DNA of 64,000 nucleotides from Agapanthus africanus (lineage: Eukaryota; Streptophyta; Magnoliopsida; Asparagales; Amaryllidaceae): assembly GCA_030015575.1 (NCBI GenBank), contig CM057346.1, forward strand, positions 114,371,899 through 114,435,898, read 5' to 3'. Below the pieces are notes generated by a model. The model was not told the DNA's origin. It saw only the letters and a list, made by a program, of their open reading frames with translations, and searched no databases. Numbering within the stretch: the stretch's first letter is position 1; each line of letters starts with the position of its first letter. A program made the position numbers and the translations under genes. Shown here piece by piece: positions 43,555 through 55,281 of this stretch.

Positions 43555-45649
43555 ACATGCCACAATAAAATTTTGGGGAGGTGCTAAGCAATCTAACCAT
43601 GAATTGAAACTAGAAAAATTAGGGTAACACTAATAGTATCTCATACAACATAGAAGCTATCAGTAAGTGGGAAGAATAAAACCTTTGTAGTCCTTCTTTA
43701 GTGACTCCTTGGATCCTTTAAAGTTTGAACCGGCTCTCTAGAGACCTTCCAAGTCCACGATGATCCACCCGAAGTTCCTTTGCTCAAAGCTCCTTGCTTC
43801 ACTTAATCAAGAATGAAGATGAAGCAAACACTTTACACTAATGGGCTAGAGTAGTGTATAATGGTGATGTGGTTTGTTTTCTTTTTTCAAAACCCTTTCT
43901 TTTTAACTAACTCACTCACTAGAATCTCAAGAGAGCAAGAGAGGGGAGGAAGAAGAAGATGGCAAGCTTGAGCTCAATGTTGTGATAATCTCAAATAAAA
44001 ATGAGAATGAATAATATAAATAAAAGTCACTCTCACAATTAACCGTGGGTTAATAAATATCTAGATATTTATTTTGGAGTCAAAGCAACTAAGGAAAATA
44101 AACTCAAGGTCAAAACAAGGGTTAAGTGAAGGAAGTGTGTAGAATTATCAACCATGAGAGAATTTTCCTTTTCTTTAATCCAAAAATAAATATATATACA
44201 TAATTACTCCCATGTAAGTCTTGCATTGCCACCACTAGTGTATCAACAACCAAGATACCATGTATGCATGTATGTGTCCATACACATCAATATGCGCATA
44301 CATGCATGCATACATCAAATTTGAAAAAGGTTTAACAAAAGTGAGCTATAAAGTCAATGTTAAATCAACACTTGATTTAACAAACCGTTCATATTACAAA
44401 TGACCCGACCAATAAAAAACGCTCTATTAATATACGGTATCACATACACGCATTTAATCGGGTCCCCGTGCATATCTTATATGCACACCACATCATTTCG
44501 CCTGAGCTAGGAAACTCCTATGTGGGACTCTAAGACTCGTCAATACACCGTCAATAGGTGATGATCATATCAGATACCCACAAGTCGCAAACGGTCAGCT
44601 AAACGTAACGACCACCGAGGTATTGAGCGGTCAAAAGAAAAACAAGCGAAGCTGTCAAAAACTACCGTCGAGCCAACTGGCAACACTTATCGTACATTCC
44701 GGTCTTTAGTCAGATATGCTGCATATCGAGTCTAGGGATGGTATCTTCGACCCCAATAACTCAATAAGCCATGCTGGTGTATGGCTCATAGCAGATCGAG
44801 AAACTACTGATAACACCTATTACTAAATCTCAGCAGCCCTGGCCAGGGACTTCCTATTATAGCCAATCGAGCATTGCACAACATCAACCCCCAATACCGG
44901 GATAAACAAAACCCCTCCTATCACTCATTGCCTCCATGTGCCTCGGGACTGTATCCAAAATTCACCTGTTTTCACGACTCAGTAGAGCCGTGGTAGGGTG
45001 GAGATCAAAGTACAGTGGGAGGACACACAAGACTCTTTGACGATCTCTGGTTTACAAACTAACCTGTACCGGTGTCACCTGAGAACTGCTATCCGACGAT
45101 AAATATAATACCATATAGGAGTTCTCGGCGAGTCCGTTCAGTGTACCCAGTCTCCACTGAGCACCCGTATACAATATTTTATGTCATCACACCAGATGGA
45201 TATAGGATCATCCATCGCCCATCATATGGGATAAGAATGGTATACGCTCGTCTACTCTGGAATATCGATGCCCCGTCTCGATACACCCACGACTAGGAAC
45301 AGTTCAAGGATATGCTCATAAACTACATATGTCCCACTAGTATGATCCGCATCATAGTCCCAGTAGTCAAGCAAATAACCTGAGGGCTTTATCAATATGT
45401 ACCAAATGAGTAAGATGCATGATCAAATGAACATGTCAAGATAATGTAAACCAGATAGCATACTATCATGTCGAGCAAGAAAGTCATATGTATATATGTA
45501 ATACCCGGTCCCTATAAATAGCCACTGTATTTTAATAAATAAATTTCCAAATATTTTTCCCAAATTTCTACAAATTTTCTATATTTTTCCTATTAATTAC
45601 CTTATCCTAATTCAATTTAAATCTTTTCTCCACTTTCTTTTTCGTTCTC

Positions 45650-45830
45650 TAACCCAAACCCCAGCCCAAGTCCCCAATCCCTAACCCTATTTCTATTTCC
45701 CTTTTATATTTTCTTTTTCCTAAACCCAGTCCAAAGTCCCAAGCCCTAACCCTACATCTAATTCCCTTTTATTTTCATCCCCAGCCCAAGCCCCTCCCTA
45801 AAACCCCAATCCCATTTCTTGTCTCCCCCA
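45650..45830 (-). repeat. C-rich repeats with G-quadruplex potential on the minus strand
   Basis: Three imperfect copies of a CCCAGCCCAAGTCCCCAATC-like unit. The first has six runs of three or four C in 35 bases (45653-45687), giving G-runs on the minus, likely sense, strand. CCCTAACCC words are telomere-like by chance only. Confidence 0.6.
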
Positions 45831-48451
45831 AGCCCGACCCAACTCCCCCACACCCGACCCGCTTTTCTCCTTCTTCCCCCTCATATCCCCTGTTCCCGCT
45901 CTCCCCGCCTCTCTTCCATCGCAACGGCCACTTCCTCAATGCCCACGCTTCTCTCGCTCATTCCCCCACGCCTCGCGCCCACCACCCCAACAGTCGCTTC
46001 CCCACGACTAGCTCTCCCCATGACTTGCACCCTCCCTCTCTCTGCACTCCCTTTCTTCATCACTCCCGTCCACTCTCTCGTCGACCTCACCCCCATCCAT
46101 CACCGAGCCTCCATCTACTAACGTCGATCACGAGCGAACCCAACACCACCGAGCCTCACTCGCTACACCCTGCAACCACCGAGCTTCCCCACTGCTTCTT
46201 CTCCAACTTCCACTGCACCCAACCCTCCTCACCGAGCTTCCCTACTGTGAGCTCCATCACCGCCGGCGACAACCTTGCTCCCTTCTACAGCTCCGAGCCT
46301 TCCTCTCTCCTCTATCCAGAACAACCCCCGAGCACACCTTCTCACCTGCATACCAGAGCTCGCCGCTAGCCATCTCCCCGACCCCGACCTACTCCTCACC
46401 GCCTCCACCACCAGAAACCTCACCGGAAAACCCTTGCTTCCACCTTTGCCGGAGCTTCTTGGACCACCGCCGATCACCAAGCTCCTCTCCATAGCCGAGC
46501 ACCATTAATTGTTGCTGCAGCTTGTGGCGTAACCGTCGCTGCCAAGAACTCAAGCTCGAGCCAAGATCGAAACTCGTGTTGTTGTTGTGCCGTACCTGAA
46601 TCGGCATTGTCGTACCATCGTCGATACTTCGTCAGGAAAGTATATTGCTTGCTTCATGCTATTATTATGTATTTAACCCAATTTCGAATTAATGTCGTGT
46701 ATATATAATTCGTGCAAACCAATATGATGCAAGTGTTTGATACGAAACTATATGTGAAAACCGAACTTTAAATGGAGGAACTTGTGATCATTAAACCCTC
46801 CTATTGTTTACCGATATTCTGTAGAAATTTAGTTGAAAACCAAGGCCGTTTCACCTATGTAATGCTGCTCCCGATAGTAGGTACGAAATCTAAATTTCCT
46901 GAACATGCTAGACCGTTAAATTCACGATAAATCTTTTACGAATCGGACATTGGCGTTCCATGGCTCATATAGAACCCAATGGAATAAGCTACAGAACCCT
47001 ATAGTTGATATCTAAAATTGAACTAGTTACGATAGAGAAAACTGCAGAGAATTACGATTTTGGACTGCAGTCCAGAGCGGTAATTCCAGATAACCCCTGT
47101 TTTTAACTCACTGTTTTTCCTTTCTCAAATGCGGAAATGTGCGGAACTCTATATCGTTACAAAGAAAATTGAGTTAGATTCTTTATCCCACTGGTCTTAC
47201 TAGATTCCTCAACTGTATGATATTTTTAACACATTTTATAATGTCGATATGTTCTGCTGAATTCTGCAGTGACATATTTTACACATCGAGCATAACCTGT
47301 CCATAACTCCCTGTTGATATAGGATATCACTAATCTCCCAATTGAGTTGGAAAGCTAACTGTAAAACCTAAACATTGTTCAACTATAGCGTCGCCTAATT
47401 ATGATCCCAACTGGGAGTAAAACATGTTACGAAATGGACTTCCAGTTCTGAAACCGGATTTCAATCAGTGAACACTTAAATTGAAATGGCCATATTTAGT
47501 AAACCGGAAACCCGATTGGCGCGAAACAAATTTTTATGGATAGATGATTAAACATACTAGTTACCCCTTTTTCATTGTTTTGCTCAATTCTGCATGTATG
47601 ATTTATAGTGAATTATGCAAATGGTAGGACACTGGCTGATGATATTCTATTCATATCATAACTATTGTATTCTCATCATATCATGTAGATGTCATTGCAT
47701 TGGTAACCTAATGATCGTATGCATTACCCAGTGTTAGATATTAGTGTTTTGGTTATGGAAAGTACGTAGTGATAAAGTGTGAATGAATAAGTGAAAGTGA
47801 CATGTACTTGTACACAATCAGCGGACCCTATTGATTTATTGCATTGTCGACGTCTATGGGACGTATATAAGTGTAACCATAACTGGAATGGGACGGTTAT
47901 AGAGCACTTATATTAGTGTCATAGGTAAGGCACCAAACACTGTCCATTTATCTTGGGTATCAGTCGAGACATGCTTGATGGAGATCCTGTCTCCAGTTCT
48001 TGCGTAGACTTGTCATGGACCGACTGGTATTTGAGTTTATGGTTGGCGTTTGATGTAGACCACGGGGTGTGGGGTAGTTTGAGTGTGAGTTCAACAAAAT
48101 CTCGGGAGTCCCATTGCCGGCATACACAGCGATTCTAGAGTTATATGGGTGATATTACTGATTATTAGCGAGCGACTCGGGCCCGTGTCCCCTTGCCCGT
48201 GGTGCACTACCCATGGGTGGGGGATACTCACGAGTGGTTGACTCTCACACTTGGACTGAAGATAGGCTTAGCGACCTGGATAGTGGACTTAGAGACTGAT
48301 AGGTTTAGTGACATGCATTAATTACTGATTCAATATACCTGCCATACTGTTTACATGTTTTACTGTTTACCTGTACTGGCTACTTCATGCTAAGGTTATT
48401 ACTTCATTCGTACTGTTTCATGTTCATCATCATTGCATGTGTTTATATTTG

Positions 48452-48455
<4 letters not shown>

Positions 48456-48506
<51 letters not shown>
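48456..48506. repeat. (AT)n microsatellite in solo LTR S4
   Basis: About 25 AT units. Confidence 0.95.
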
Positions 48507-48508
<2 letters not shown>

Positions 48509-48839
48509 CTATTGTGTCGCTCTGACGACCTGAGTATGCATGCTCAGAGTGAGAAGTGGATTTAGCTTGGACCAGGACCTGATATACCTTGAGGACATTG
48601 CGGATATCTAGATCAGCGACTCAGAGCTATACTTCCTTGATCACTACCTGGTTAGTTTTGTATCTGTTTTGATTTAGTGACTGCATTTCTCATTACCTGT
48701 GCATTGATTACTGATTACCACGTAAAGCTAGAAGCTGGAGTGTGACTACGGCAGGATGTCTCCTCAACCGTAGGAGCATGGCTGGCCTTGTCAACCCCTC
48801 GTATTCCGTATTTTTGGGAAGCGGTACGTGACAATATAT

Positions 48840-48876
48840 GTGTGTGTGTGTGTGTATGTGTGTGTGTGTGTGTGTA
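48840..48876. repeat. (TG)n microsatellite in copia-E 5' LTR
   Basis: TG repeats with one TA interruption, next to the start of the LTR (minus orientation). Confidence 0.9.
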
Positions 48877-48929
48877 TCCAAGCATCCACTATACATATAA
48901 TGGCCTCTAGGGCATACATATATCTAACA

Positions 48930-49529
48930 GTGTGTGTGTGTGTGTGCGTACTTATATCTATTTCTTATCTCTTTCTCTTTTGAGCCATGTGATGAGGGTA
49001 TGAGCTTGTTTGTCCCTTTGTTCTAAGTACAATTCTACATCCTCACTTTAGAAGAAGATAGAGTGAAATTGAGAGAGTATATCTTTATGCTTTCTCTTTT
49101 TCTCACTCTAGTTTTTTCTTAGTCTCAAAATAGAAAAGCAAAGAGAGTGAAAAAGAGAGAAAAATAGAGTTATTCATCTACTTAACTTGTTCTCAATTCG
49201 TAAAGAGTCTTGATAGTAAGTTGCTTCATCAAAGTTCATCCTTAAGTGAAGCTATAGCTTGGGTCAAGGTTCCTTTGTATGGATCATCTTCGGCAAGTCG
49301 ATCGGCGAGCAAGTTTGTTCCTGGAGTACTTAGAGCCTAAAAGGTGTCTTTCTCAATTGGGCGGACACGCTACAAATGTTGTAGCTCCCTCATTTGCTCT
49401 CTTGTGTTCTCGTTGTAGTTGCTTGTTTTAGTCTTTGGGTGTATTTTTGGGTTTTATTTGGTTTGCTCTCTGAATTTTTTAAATTGTTCATTCCTCCTTG
49501 TTCTAAATCATTGGATGGTGAGCATAACA
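48930..49529 (+). repeat. copia-D 3' LTR, second part
   Basis: Continues the LTR that stops at 21229, beginning with the GT tract. It contains the GATCATCTTCGGCAAG and GCTACAAATGTTGTAGCTCC blocks that match the downstream LTR parts of the other copies (for example GACTACAAAGGTTGTAATCC near 25975). Ends GAGCATAACA at 49529. Confidence 0.8.
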
Positions 49530-49534
49530 AACCC

Positions 49535-50450
49535 AACAGCGACGACTGAGGAGCAGCGAGGGCAGATGATGGATCGGATAGCCCTGGATGTCCCAAGACT
49601 CGATTGGCCGCGGCTTGTTGAGTACTTTTCTCGCACCAATATTCAAGTATAAATTTAATTTTAAAGATTATAAAAATATAACATGAAATCATATTCGGAA
49701 ATATAATATAATCTTTTTTTATATTTACAAGGTGGAGTCGGTTCGCAACAAGAAGAACCGAAACAACGATGTGAGATCCCACACTGTCCCGATCCAAGGG
49801 AAGTGCACACAGACCAGCGTACAGTACCTCTTCATGAGTATTTTGATGCATAAAAATATTTTTTTTGTCGCGGATTACTTATTAAATTAAATCCTAATTT
49901 TATTGCAGAAAAAAGATCATGTCGGTACAATCCTGCCGCTGGGTAGGGCGCATTACACAAGGGCACTGCCGAGTACATAGTAAGTTTCATATAATCAAGT
50001 CAATTATATATTTTAAGTTAACACATATTTATATATCTATATATACTCTTACAGAGCCAGTTCTAAGAGAGGATGGCCATCCTAGGACTTGGCCCCAACA
50101 ACCCAATTACCGCCATTTCCCTTGTCCTCGACAAGCTTTCCGGCGGGATCATGGTGGGTATGAGCATGAGGTTGGTCCTAGGGCCTACCGACTCTTTGCC
50201 GGGCATGAGGCCATCCATAAGTACGCTATATCCCAGACACGGGCAGATGCGGTGGCAGATTCTACAAAGAAGATTTGATTGCTCCGTGAGAAAATGGCGC
50301 AGCAACAAGAGGTTCATCAACAGACGCAACAGCAGTTGCAGGCACTTACGGAGCGGGTAGAGTAGCTGCCGTGGCAGGAGGAGGCCATACGGCAGGTATT
50401 ACGAGACGAGATAGGGAATATCTTCACGTCATAGGACGACAATGGAGATG
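49535..50450 (+). pseudogene. gene relic inside the CACTA element
   Basis: Plus-strand coding-like pieces separated by short AT-rich intron-like gaps: TTEEQRGQMMDRIALDVPRL (49540-49647), VESVRNKKNRNNDVRSHTVP (49732-49836), VGTILPLGRAHYTRALPST (49915-49980), and a histidine/arginine-rich piece from 50055 ending in a glutamine-rich segment (REKMAQQQEVHQQTQQQLQA) with coiled-coil character. Possible donor/acceptor pairs are GT at 49648 with AG before 49732, and GTAAG at 49981 with CAG before 50055. It resembles the accessory coding part of plant CACTA elements, but I cannot name the product. Confidence 0.45.
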
Positions 50451-50689
50451 GATCATCCTAACAACCTTAGATATAAACATTTGTTTTGTATTATTTACTT
50501 TTCGTATATTATTTGAGATGTATATTATTGATATTTGTATATTATTATATGTTTTTTCTGTGTTCTTTCATATTATTTTTTGATTATTATAATTGTGTGC
50601 GATTTGGTGGTATTACTATTTTGTATTGCCGGTTGTAAATGAAAGCAGCGAGCGCAGGACGCGTCGGGTGTTTCAAGTTTTTAAAAAAT

Positions 50690-51062
50690 ATCTATATATT
50701 GATAATGGTTAAAATCATTACCGTTACCTCTTTAGTAATGGTTATAACCATTACCATAGAGATTAGTAACGGTTAGTACAGGGTAATGATATCTGAAATA
50801 TATCAGATCCTGCTATATATTGGTAACGGTAACATATTGATAACGGTTCCAAACTTTACTAATAGGTAGTAAATATCTGATATATTTAAGATATCATTTA
50901 CCTATACACCTACGTGGTAACGGTTCCAACCGTTACCAAATCGGGTCAATCGTAACGGTTGGAACTGTTACAAAACTTCTGATAATAGGACTATTCGTAA
51001 TGGTTGTATAACGGTTAGAACCGTTACCGGTAAGGGTTTAGGTAACGGTTCTAACTGTTATG
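50690..51062. repeat. CACTA subterminal repeats
   Basis: About fifteen copies of a ten-base word GGTAACGGTT and its complement, with variants such as ATAACCATTACC, often as close inverted pairs. Confidence 0.8.
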
Positions 51063-51084
51063 AATAACCCCCTCTGTAGCAGTG

Positions 51085-51865
51085 AAGGTTTCTAGAAGAG
51101 GCATAGAAGTATTTTAGAAGAGGCATAGAAGTATCTTTGTAGAGATAGTAGAAGCTTAAAAGTGTGTGAACTCCTAATAAGCAAGAAATATTCAATAAAT
51201 TGCAAGGTTTATCCACTCTCCATACAATACTAAATTTACAATCTTACAACACTAGTAGAAAATAATGCAATAGCGAAAGAAAATATTTGCGTGGGATAAA
51301 TTTCCCTCTTTAATGTGTACACTACCGAGCAAATTTGCCCTCTTGCTAATATTCTCTTGGAAATTTTCTATTTCTATGGGTAAAGAATAAACTACCGAAT
51401 GAAGCATAAAAAGCGTAAATTGAATTAGGCCAAAATATTCCCGAGGGTATATCTCTTGGCGATAGTCATAATAGAGACAAAAAAATGCCAAGGGAACATT
51501 GCCGATGGATCATGTTCTCTCGACAATGTTCCCTTGACATTTCATTTGTCGCTAATAGACTATTGTCAAGGGATATATCCCTTGGGAATGTTTCCCTCAC
51601 TATATTTTGGTACAATTAAATTTACACTTTTTATACTTTTTATTCGATAGTTTATTCTTTCATCCTTAGAAATAGATAATTGTCGAAAGAATATTAGCAA
51701 AAGGAAAAATTCAGTTGATAGTGTACACATAGCCAAGGAAAACTTGTCGTTTTCCCTCGCTATTGCATTTTTCTACTAGCGCCATCCTTTTCCTCTAAAT
51801 ATTGAGTAAGTGAGATCCTCGTCCATCACAATATAGTGATATAAGACTTATCATTTCTAATGGGG
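51085..51865 (+). repeat. LTR end of copia-G, split by a foldback element
   Basis: Flanks 51085-51249 and 51782-51865 form about 250 bases of noncoding sequence with a tandem TAGAAGAGGCATAGAAGTAT pair near 51093-51130. They lead directly into a primer site at 51866, so they are probably the 3' part of a copia LTR. The CACTA end and the foldback element both sit in it. No TG start is visible. Confidence 0.45.
51250..51781. mobile_element. foldback MITE-like element
   Basis: About 530 bases that fold into one long imperfect hairpin centred near 51515. Left terminus CACTAGTAGAAAATAATGCA, right terminus complement CGCTAGTAGAAAAATGCAAT. The arms pair throughout (for example TAAAGAATAAACTA with its complement near 51650). 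The CACTAG ends suggest a CACTA-derived or unclassified MITE. A clear target duplication is not seen. No coding capacity. Confidence 0.7.
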
Positions 51866-52590
51866 TGGTATCATAGTCAAGGTCGTGAGTGCTCGTTAGA
51901 TGGAAACCAGCACATTTCCATTCCAAGTTCATCAACTCATTAAAAAGAATTCTGAGAATTGATGCATCCGAATTAAGGCATTGCTTGGGCTGCAAGGTGT
52001 ATTAAAGAATATGAAAATATCTATAAGAAGCTCCAAGATAAAGCTACATTGTCACAACAACAGAGAGTCAATGAATGATGCAATTAAGAAAGATAGCAAC
52101 GCCCGCTACCTTTTTCACCAAGATTTAAAAAAACTGCTTTCCACAAGGTTGCTAATGCTTCCATTGCAAAACGAACACGGGAGATTCTAGAGAATTAACC
52201 TATAAAAGGAGGAGAAGGTGAAAAGAGAGTGTGTTTGAATATTTATATATGAAAGAATCAGAATTAGTTTCCAATTATACTTCTAGAGTCTTGGTAATTG
52301 TTAATCAACTACAAAGAGATGGTGAAGTTATGGTAGAAACTCAGGACCTAGACGAAATACTACGATCCTTTGATCCGAAGGGGTTATTAAAGTATCTAAA
52401 GACATAGATTCCATGATTGTTGATCAAATCATGGAATCTCTAAAATCATGTTAAAAGAGAATTAACAAGAAGAAGCAATAACCATTAGAGAAAGTTCTTT
52501 AAACAAATCTTTCTATGAAGGATGAAATCACCAGGGGAAAATCAATCAACGAAATCAAAGAAGATGCTATAGGCATGGTGACGCAGCAAG
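51866..52590 (+). pseudogene. copia-G primer site and gag relic
   Basis: TGGTATCATAGTC at 51866-51878 is a slightly changed initiator-Met primer site. Downstream, pieces in several frames read as copia gag (UBN2): KKDSNARYLFHQ, VANAS-type, SELVSNYTSRVLVIVNQLQR, ETQDLDEILRSFDPKG, RINKKKQ and NLSMKDE. Wording differs from the Angela-type gag at 35017-35820, so this is another copia lineage. Many breaks; pol absent. Confidence 0.7.
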
Positions 52591-52599
52591 GTATCCGAA

Positions 52600-53182
52600 G
52601 AGTACCGAACCACGTATTAGTATGCCAAGAACTGTTAAGTTCTGCAAGCCCAGATAACTGGATACGTCGCTGCTAAGGGCAAAACGACCGAACCGTAGAG
52701 TTTGATCGAATTTACGACCGTGCTGAATCCACGGGAAAGAGAAACATTCAAATTTTTATTAATTTTCTAAATAACCTTTATGCATTATTTATAGTTAAAT
52801 ACCGTCTTGAGAAGCAAGTTGGTTTCAAACTTGAGAGATAACTAGGAATAAAAGCAATCCTAATTTAGTAAAGAAAAGATTCAAAAACAAATCTAGCCTA
52901 ATAAAAACCAATCAATTATGATCAATCTAAAAATGGAAATATATATACATCCTAATTGATTAAAAAATCTAATTATGATCTATCCAACCAATTATGATCT
53001 ATCCAAATATATACAAATCCTAATTGATTGAAAAAAATCCCTGATTCGCCTTCCAGCTGCTTGGTCTCAGGCCGGTCATGCTCGAATGTGATGTACGCAT
53101 TAAGGTGTGCTACATCAGACTCCTCGAGTTCAGAAAAACTCGTCCTAGTAGTGATGTGCATAGGAAGCTCCGGTTCCTCTTC
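52600..53182 (-). pseudogene. gypsy-3 integrase tail and probable 3' LTR piece
   Basis: 53040-53182 continues the integrase C-terminal tail (TRTSFSELEESDVAHLNAYI, then ETKQLEGE). Beyond it (to about 52600) is AT-rich noncoding sequence with TAATTGATTAAA repeats, an ACTATAAATAATGC TATA-like word near 52783-52796 (minus) and a GC-richer end. This looks like an LTR, but its exact ends are not visible. Confidence 0.5.
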
Positions 53183-55281
53183 TGTAAGTCAACGGTAGCG
53201 CCCCGGCCGTCTAACAGACGCCAAATGCGGAACAAAAACTTTTTACAACTGGCGCTATCGCGTACTATAACCCAGATCTGCCATTAAATCTAAACTAACA
53301 AACTACAAAGTGGGTAGAAATGTTATAATGAACGATCTGAGTCCTTCGGTCTTCAACCATCATCTCACGCTTTGTTGCGGCTGCTCCGATCTCCTGAATC
53401 TCCAGTCTCCTCGTCCAGGTGGCACCACGTCGACAGATCTTTAAACGGGCTCCCGCCTCTGAACCGAGGCAACTCGATCATCATGTTTGTTAAAAGAGAT
53501 GACCAAGATTGATATAGAGAATGAGTAGAACACTTTGTCTCGTTATTTCCAAAGCCATGGACGAACGGTTAATGAAGTTGCCTTTTGGATCGGGTGATGA
53601 AAAATGAGCTTGGAAAATTAGCAAATAATTCATGTCATTTTCACAAAGTGAGAGAGTGTGTAAAAACAATCAAGGGGGAAACCATAAATAGGCCGGCCAC
53701 TTTAGAATGAGGAAGGAGGTGAGTGTAGGAGCTTCGGTTTGGTGAGCATAAGCATTCAAACTTATCATAACACTAAATAAAAGAATGACTCACTAGAAAC
53801 CATTAATGCATAAATGATGACTCTTAAACCTAGTCACCATTTCAATTAATGCTATGAATGATTCATGAACCTAGTCACCACTCCTAGAACCATCTAGAAC
53901 CTTCCACACAATGACTCACCACAAGAAAAGATAAATCCGTATTTAACCGAATGTTAAAAGACGGGCGATAGAAAACTGGAAACTGGCAACTTCCAAAAGC
54001 GATCCTGAAACGAATTTCAGGATAACCCCGTAACATTATAAACATACCCGCATTTGTATTACGACCGAATACAAATGCAACTGAGACAAAGATATTATAT
54101 CTACACAGTATAATACTCGGATCCGGCTTAAGCCAAAACCCACCAGTATTATCTGCCCGAAATATGACACGTGCATAAACGCACGTGCATTTTCCGAACC
54201 TTGCCATAAAACCATACGGCCTCTACAACGTTTCGCCCGAACTTGGGAAACTGTCTGTGGGGGACTCTAATGACTCATCAACACACTGGCACTGGATATA
54301 ACCACTAGCACGTCAGAGGTACAAGCTGTACGTAACGGTTGCCTATGTATTGATTAGAAGGGAAGTTGATGAGTGAACTCATCCAGAAACCCTACTGAGC
54401 CTGACAGTGACAATATCCGTACAGTCCGGTCCGTTCATCTAAAGAGTATCGCATATCGAGTCTAGGGGGTGGATAAAGTCAGACCCCTAATAACGCGATA
54501 AATCGTGTCGGCATAAAGCCCATCACTACCTGAGAAACTACTGATCCAAATCAGTAATTCTCCACTATCTCGGCCGAGGATTTCTAGTGATGGCCACCCG
54601 TACACTGTGCGACATCAACCCCCAATACAGGGAGAGACGAATCCCCGATGATCTGCTCACTGCCTCCATGTGGCTCGGGACTGTACCCAAAAAATACCTG
54701 TTTACACGTCTCCTTTGAGCGTGGTAGGGTAGAAATCAAAGCACGGTGGGAACTCACACGAGACAAATGACGATCTCAGGTCGACAAACTAACCTGTACA
54801 CATGTCACCAGGGAACTGCTATCTGACGATATATATAATACCAACTAGGATGTTCCCGGCGAGTCCTGTCCAGTGCACTCAATGAGCACCTGTATATATC
54901 TTAGGTGAACCTACTGACACCAATGGCTTGTGAGACCGGCCACCGCCCTTCATCGGGGTCTCGACTGTATATACTAGTCTACTCTGGAGTATCGATACCC
55001 TGTCTCGAAACTCCTACGACTAGGGACACTTTAAGGATGTGCTTACAGACCCCAGCTCCCACGTATATGATCGCCATCATACTGCTGGCAGTCAAGCAAG
55101 AATCCTATGGGCTCTATCAACATGCAATAGTGAACTAAAGCATGTATACTATGATAAAGACAAACCAGATGGCATACTATCATCTCGAGTAAGACAGTTA
55201 TGTCGGTATAGGTCCTCCCTCAATCATTGCAATCACTTACCTGCGATCCAATAATTGACTTAGAGGGCACTATATCCAACA
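53183..55281 (-). repeat. copia-B 3' LTR
   Basis: Minus-strand TGTTGGATATAGTGCCC (55281) to ...GACTTACA (53183). Hairpin at 54705-54723. An inverted TAGCGCC/GGCGCTA pair lies near the LTR end (53194-53255). Confidence 0.93.

Larger units (their letters stand above)
45497..48833 (-). mobile_element. gypsy-type solo LTR S4 (chromovirus Del/Tekay-like) in copia-E 5' LTR
   Basis: 3.3 kb unit with ATATA duplications at 45492-45496 and 48834-48838. Minus-strand ends are TGTCACGTACCGCTTCCC and GGGACCGGGTATTACA, the TGTCACG...TATTACA form common in Del/Tekay-type LTRs, so minus orientation is preferred. No coding domain is seen: the proline/serine-rich frames at 45819-46500 come from a C-rich stretch. 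It contains C-rich repeats (45650-45830) and (AT)n at about 48456-48506. No partner LTR, so solo. Confidence 0.75.
21230..48929 (-). mobile_element. copia-E: Angela/BARE-like retrotransposon nested in copia-D and itself interrupted
   Basis: Minus-strand element flanked by GTGTG at 21225-21229 and 48930-48934. Its 5' LTR lies at the right (43555-48929). Gag and protease are at 34312-36099, integrase/RT/RNase H at 21851-23951, and a 3' LTR piece at 21230-21850. Three later insertions sit inside it: copia-A (duplication ATTGG), gypsy-2, and a gypsy solo LTR in the 5' LTR (duplication ATATA). Compared LTR parts differ by about 5% by eye. Fossil with more than ten breaks. Confidence 0.85.
43555..48929 (-). 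repeat. copia-E 5' LTR, split by a gypsy solo LTR
   Basis: The LTR sequence runs 43555-45496 and 48834-48929, about 2.0 kb in all. The minus-strand start is TGTTAGATATATGTATGCCC at 48929. Group landmarks include the hairpin at 44973-44992 and TGAGAACTGCTATCC near 45080. (TG)n lies at 48840-48876. Bases 48930-48934 are the right-hand GTGTG target duplication. Confidence 0.85.
16064..49529 (+). mobile_element. copia-D: old Angela/BARE-like retrotransposon, interrupted by nested elements
   Basis: Plus-strand relic. It starts inside integrase at the left and continues through reverse transcriptase and RNase H to a polypurine tract and a 3' LTR beginning at 19870. It is interrupted by solo LTR S3 (17162-19217) and by copia-E (21230-48929). 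Its own pieces are 16064-17161, 19218-21229 and 48930-49529. The 5' half is not in the window. Coding sequence is heavily decayed (many breaks), so this is the oldest copia copy here by nesting. The right end, ATAACA at 49529, abuts CACTA sequence. Confidence 0.75.
49530..51084 (+). mobile_element. 3' part of a CACTA (En/Spm-like) DNA transposon
   Basis: Its right end is CCCCCTCTGTAGCAGTG (51068-51084), the complement of a CACTGCTACAGAGGGG terminal inverted repeat. About 390 bases before the end are packed with GGTAACGGTT / AACCGTTACC motifs in both directions, the subterminal repeats where CACTA transposase binds. To the left lies a decayed gene-like region. The left end is not in view, because copia-D sits on that side. 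The three bases after it are AAG; no partner can be checked. Confidence 0.75.

Noticed and set aside
45511-45524. TATA-like CTATAAATAG near the plus-strand start of solo LTR S4
   Set aside because: It would lie only about 15 bases into the LTR in plus orientation; the TGTCACG...TATTACA ends favour minus orientation.
45650-45760. Interstitial telomere repeats (CCCTAACCC words)
   Set aside because: Only scattered words within longer C-rich repeats, no run of CCCTAAA.
45819-46500. Proline/serine-rich open frames that could suggest a host gene
   Set aside because: They lie inside a solo LTR with ATATA duplications, in a C-rich stretch open in several frames and on both strands.
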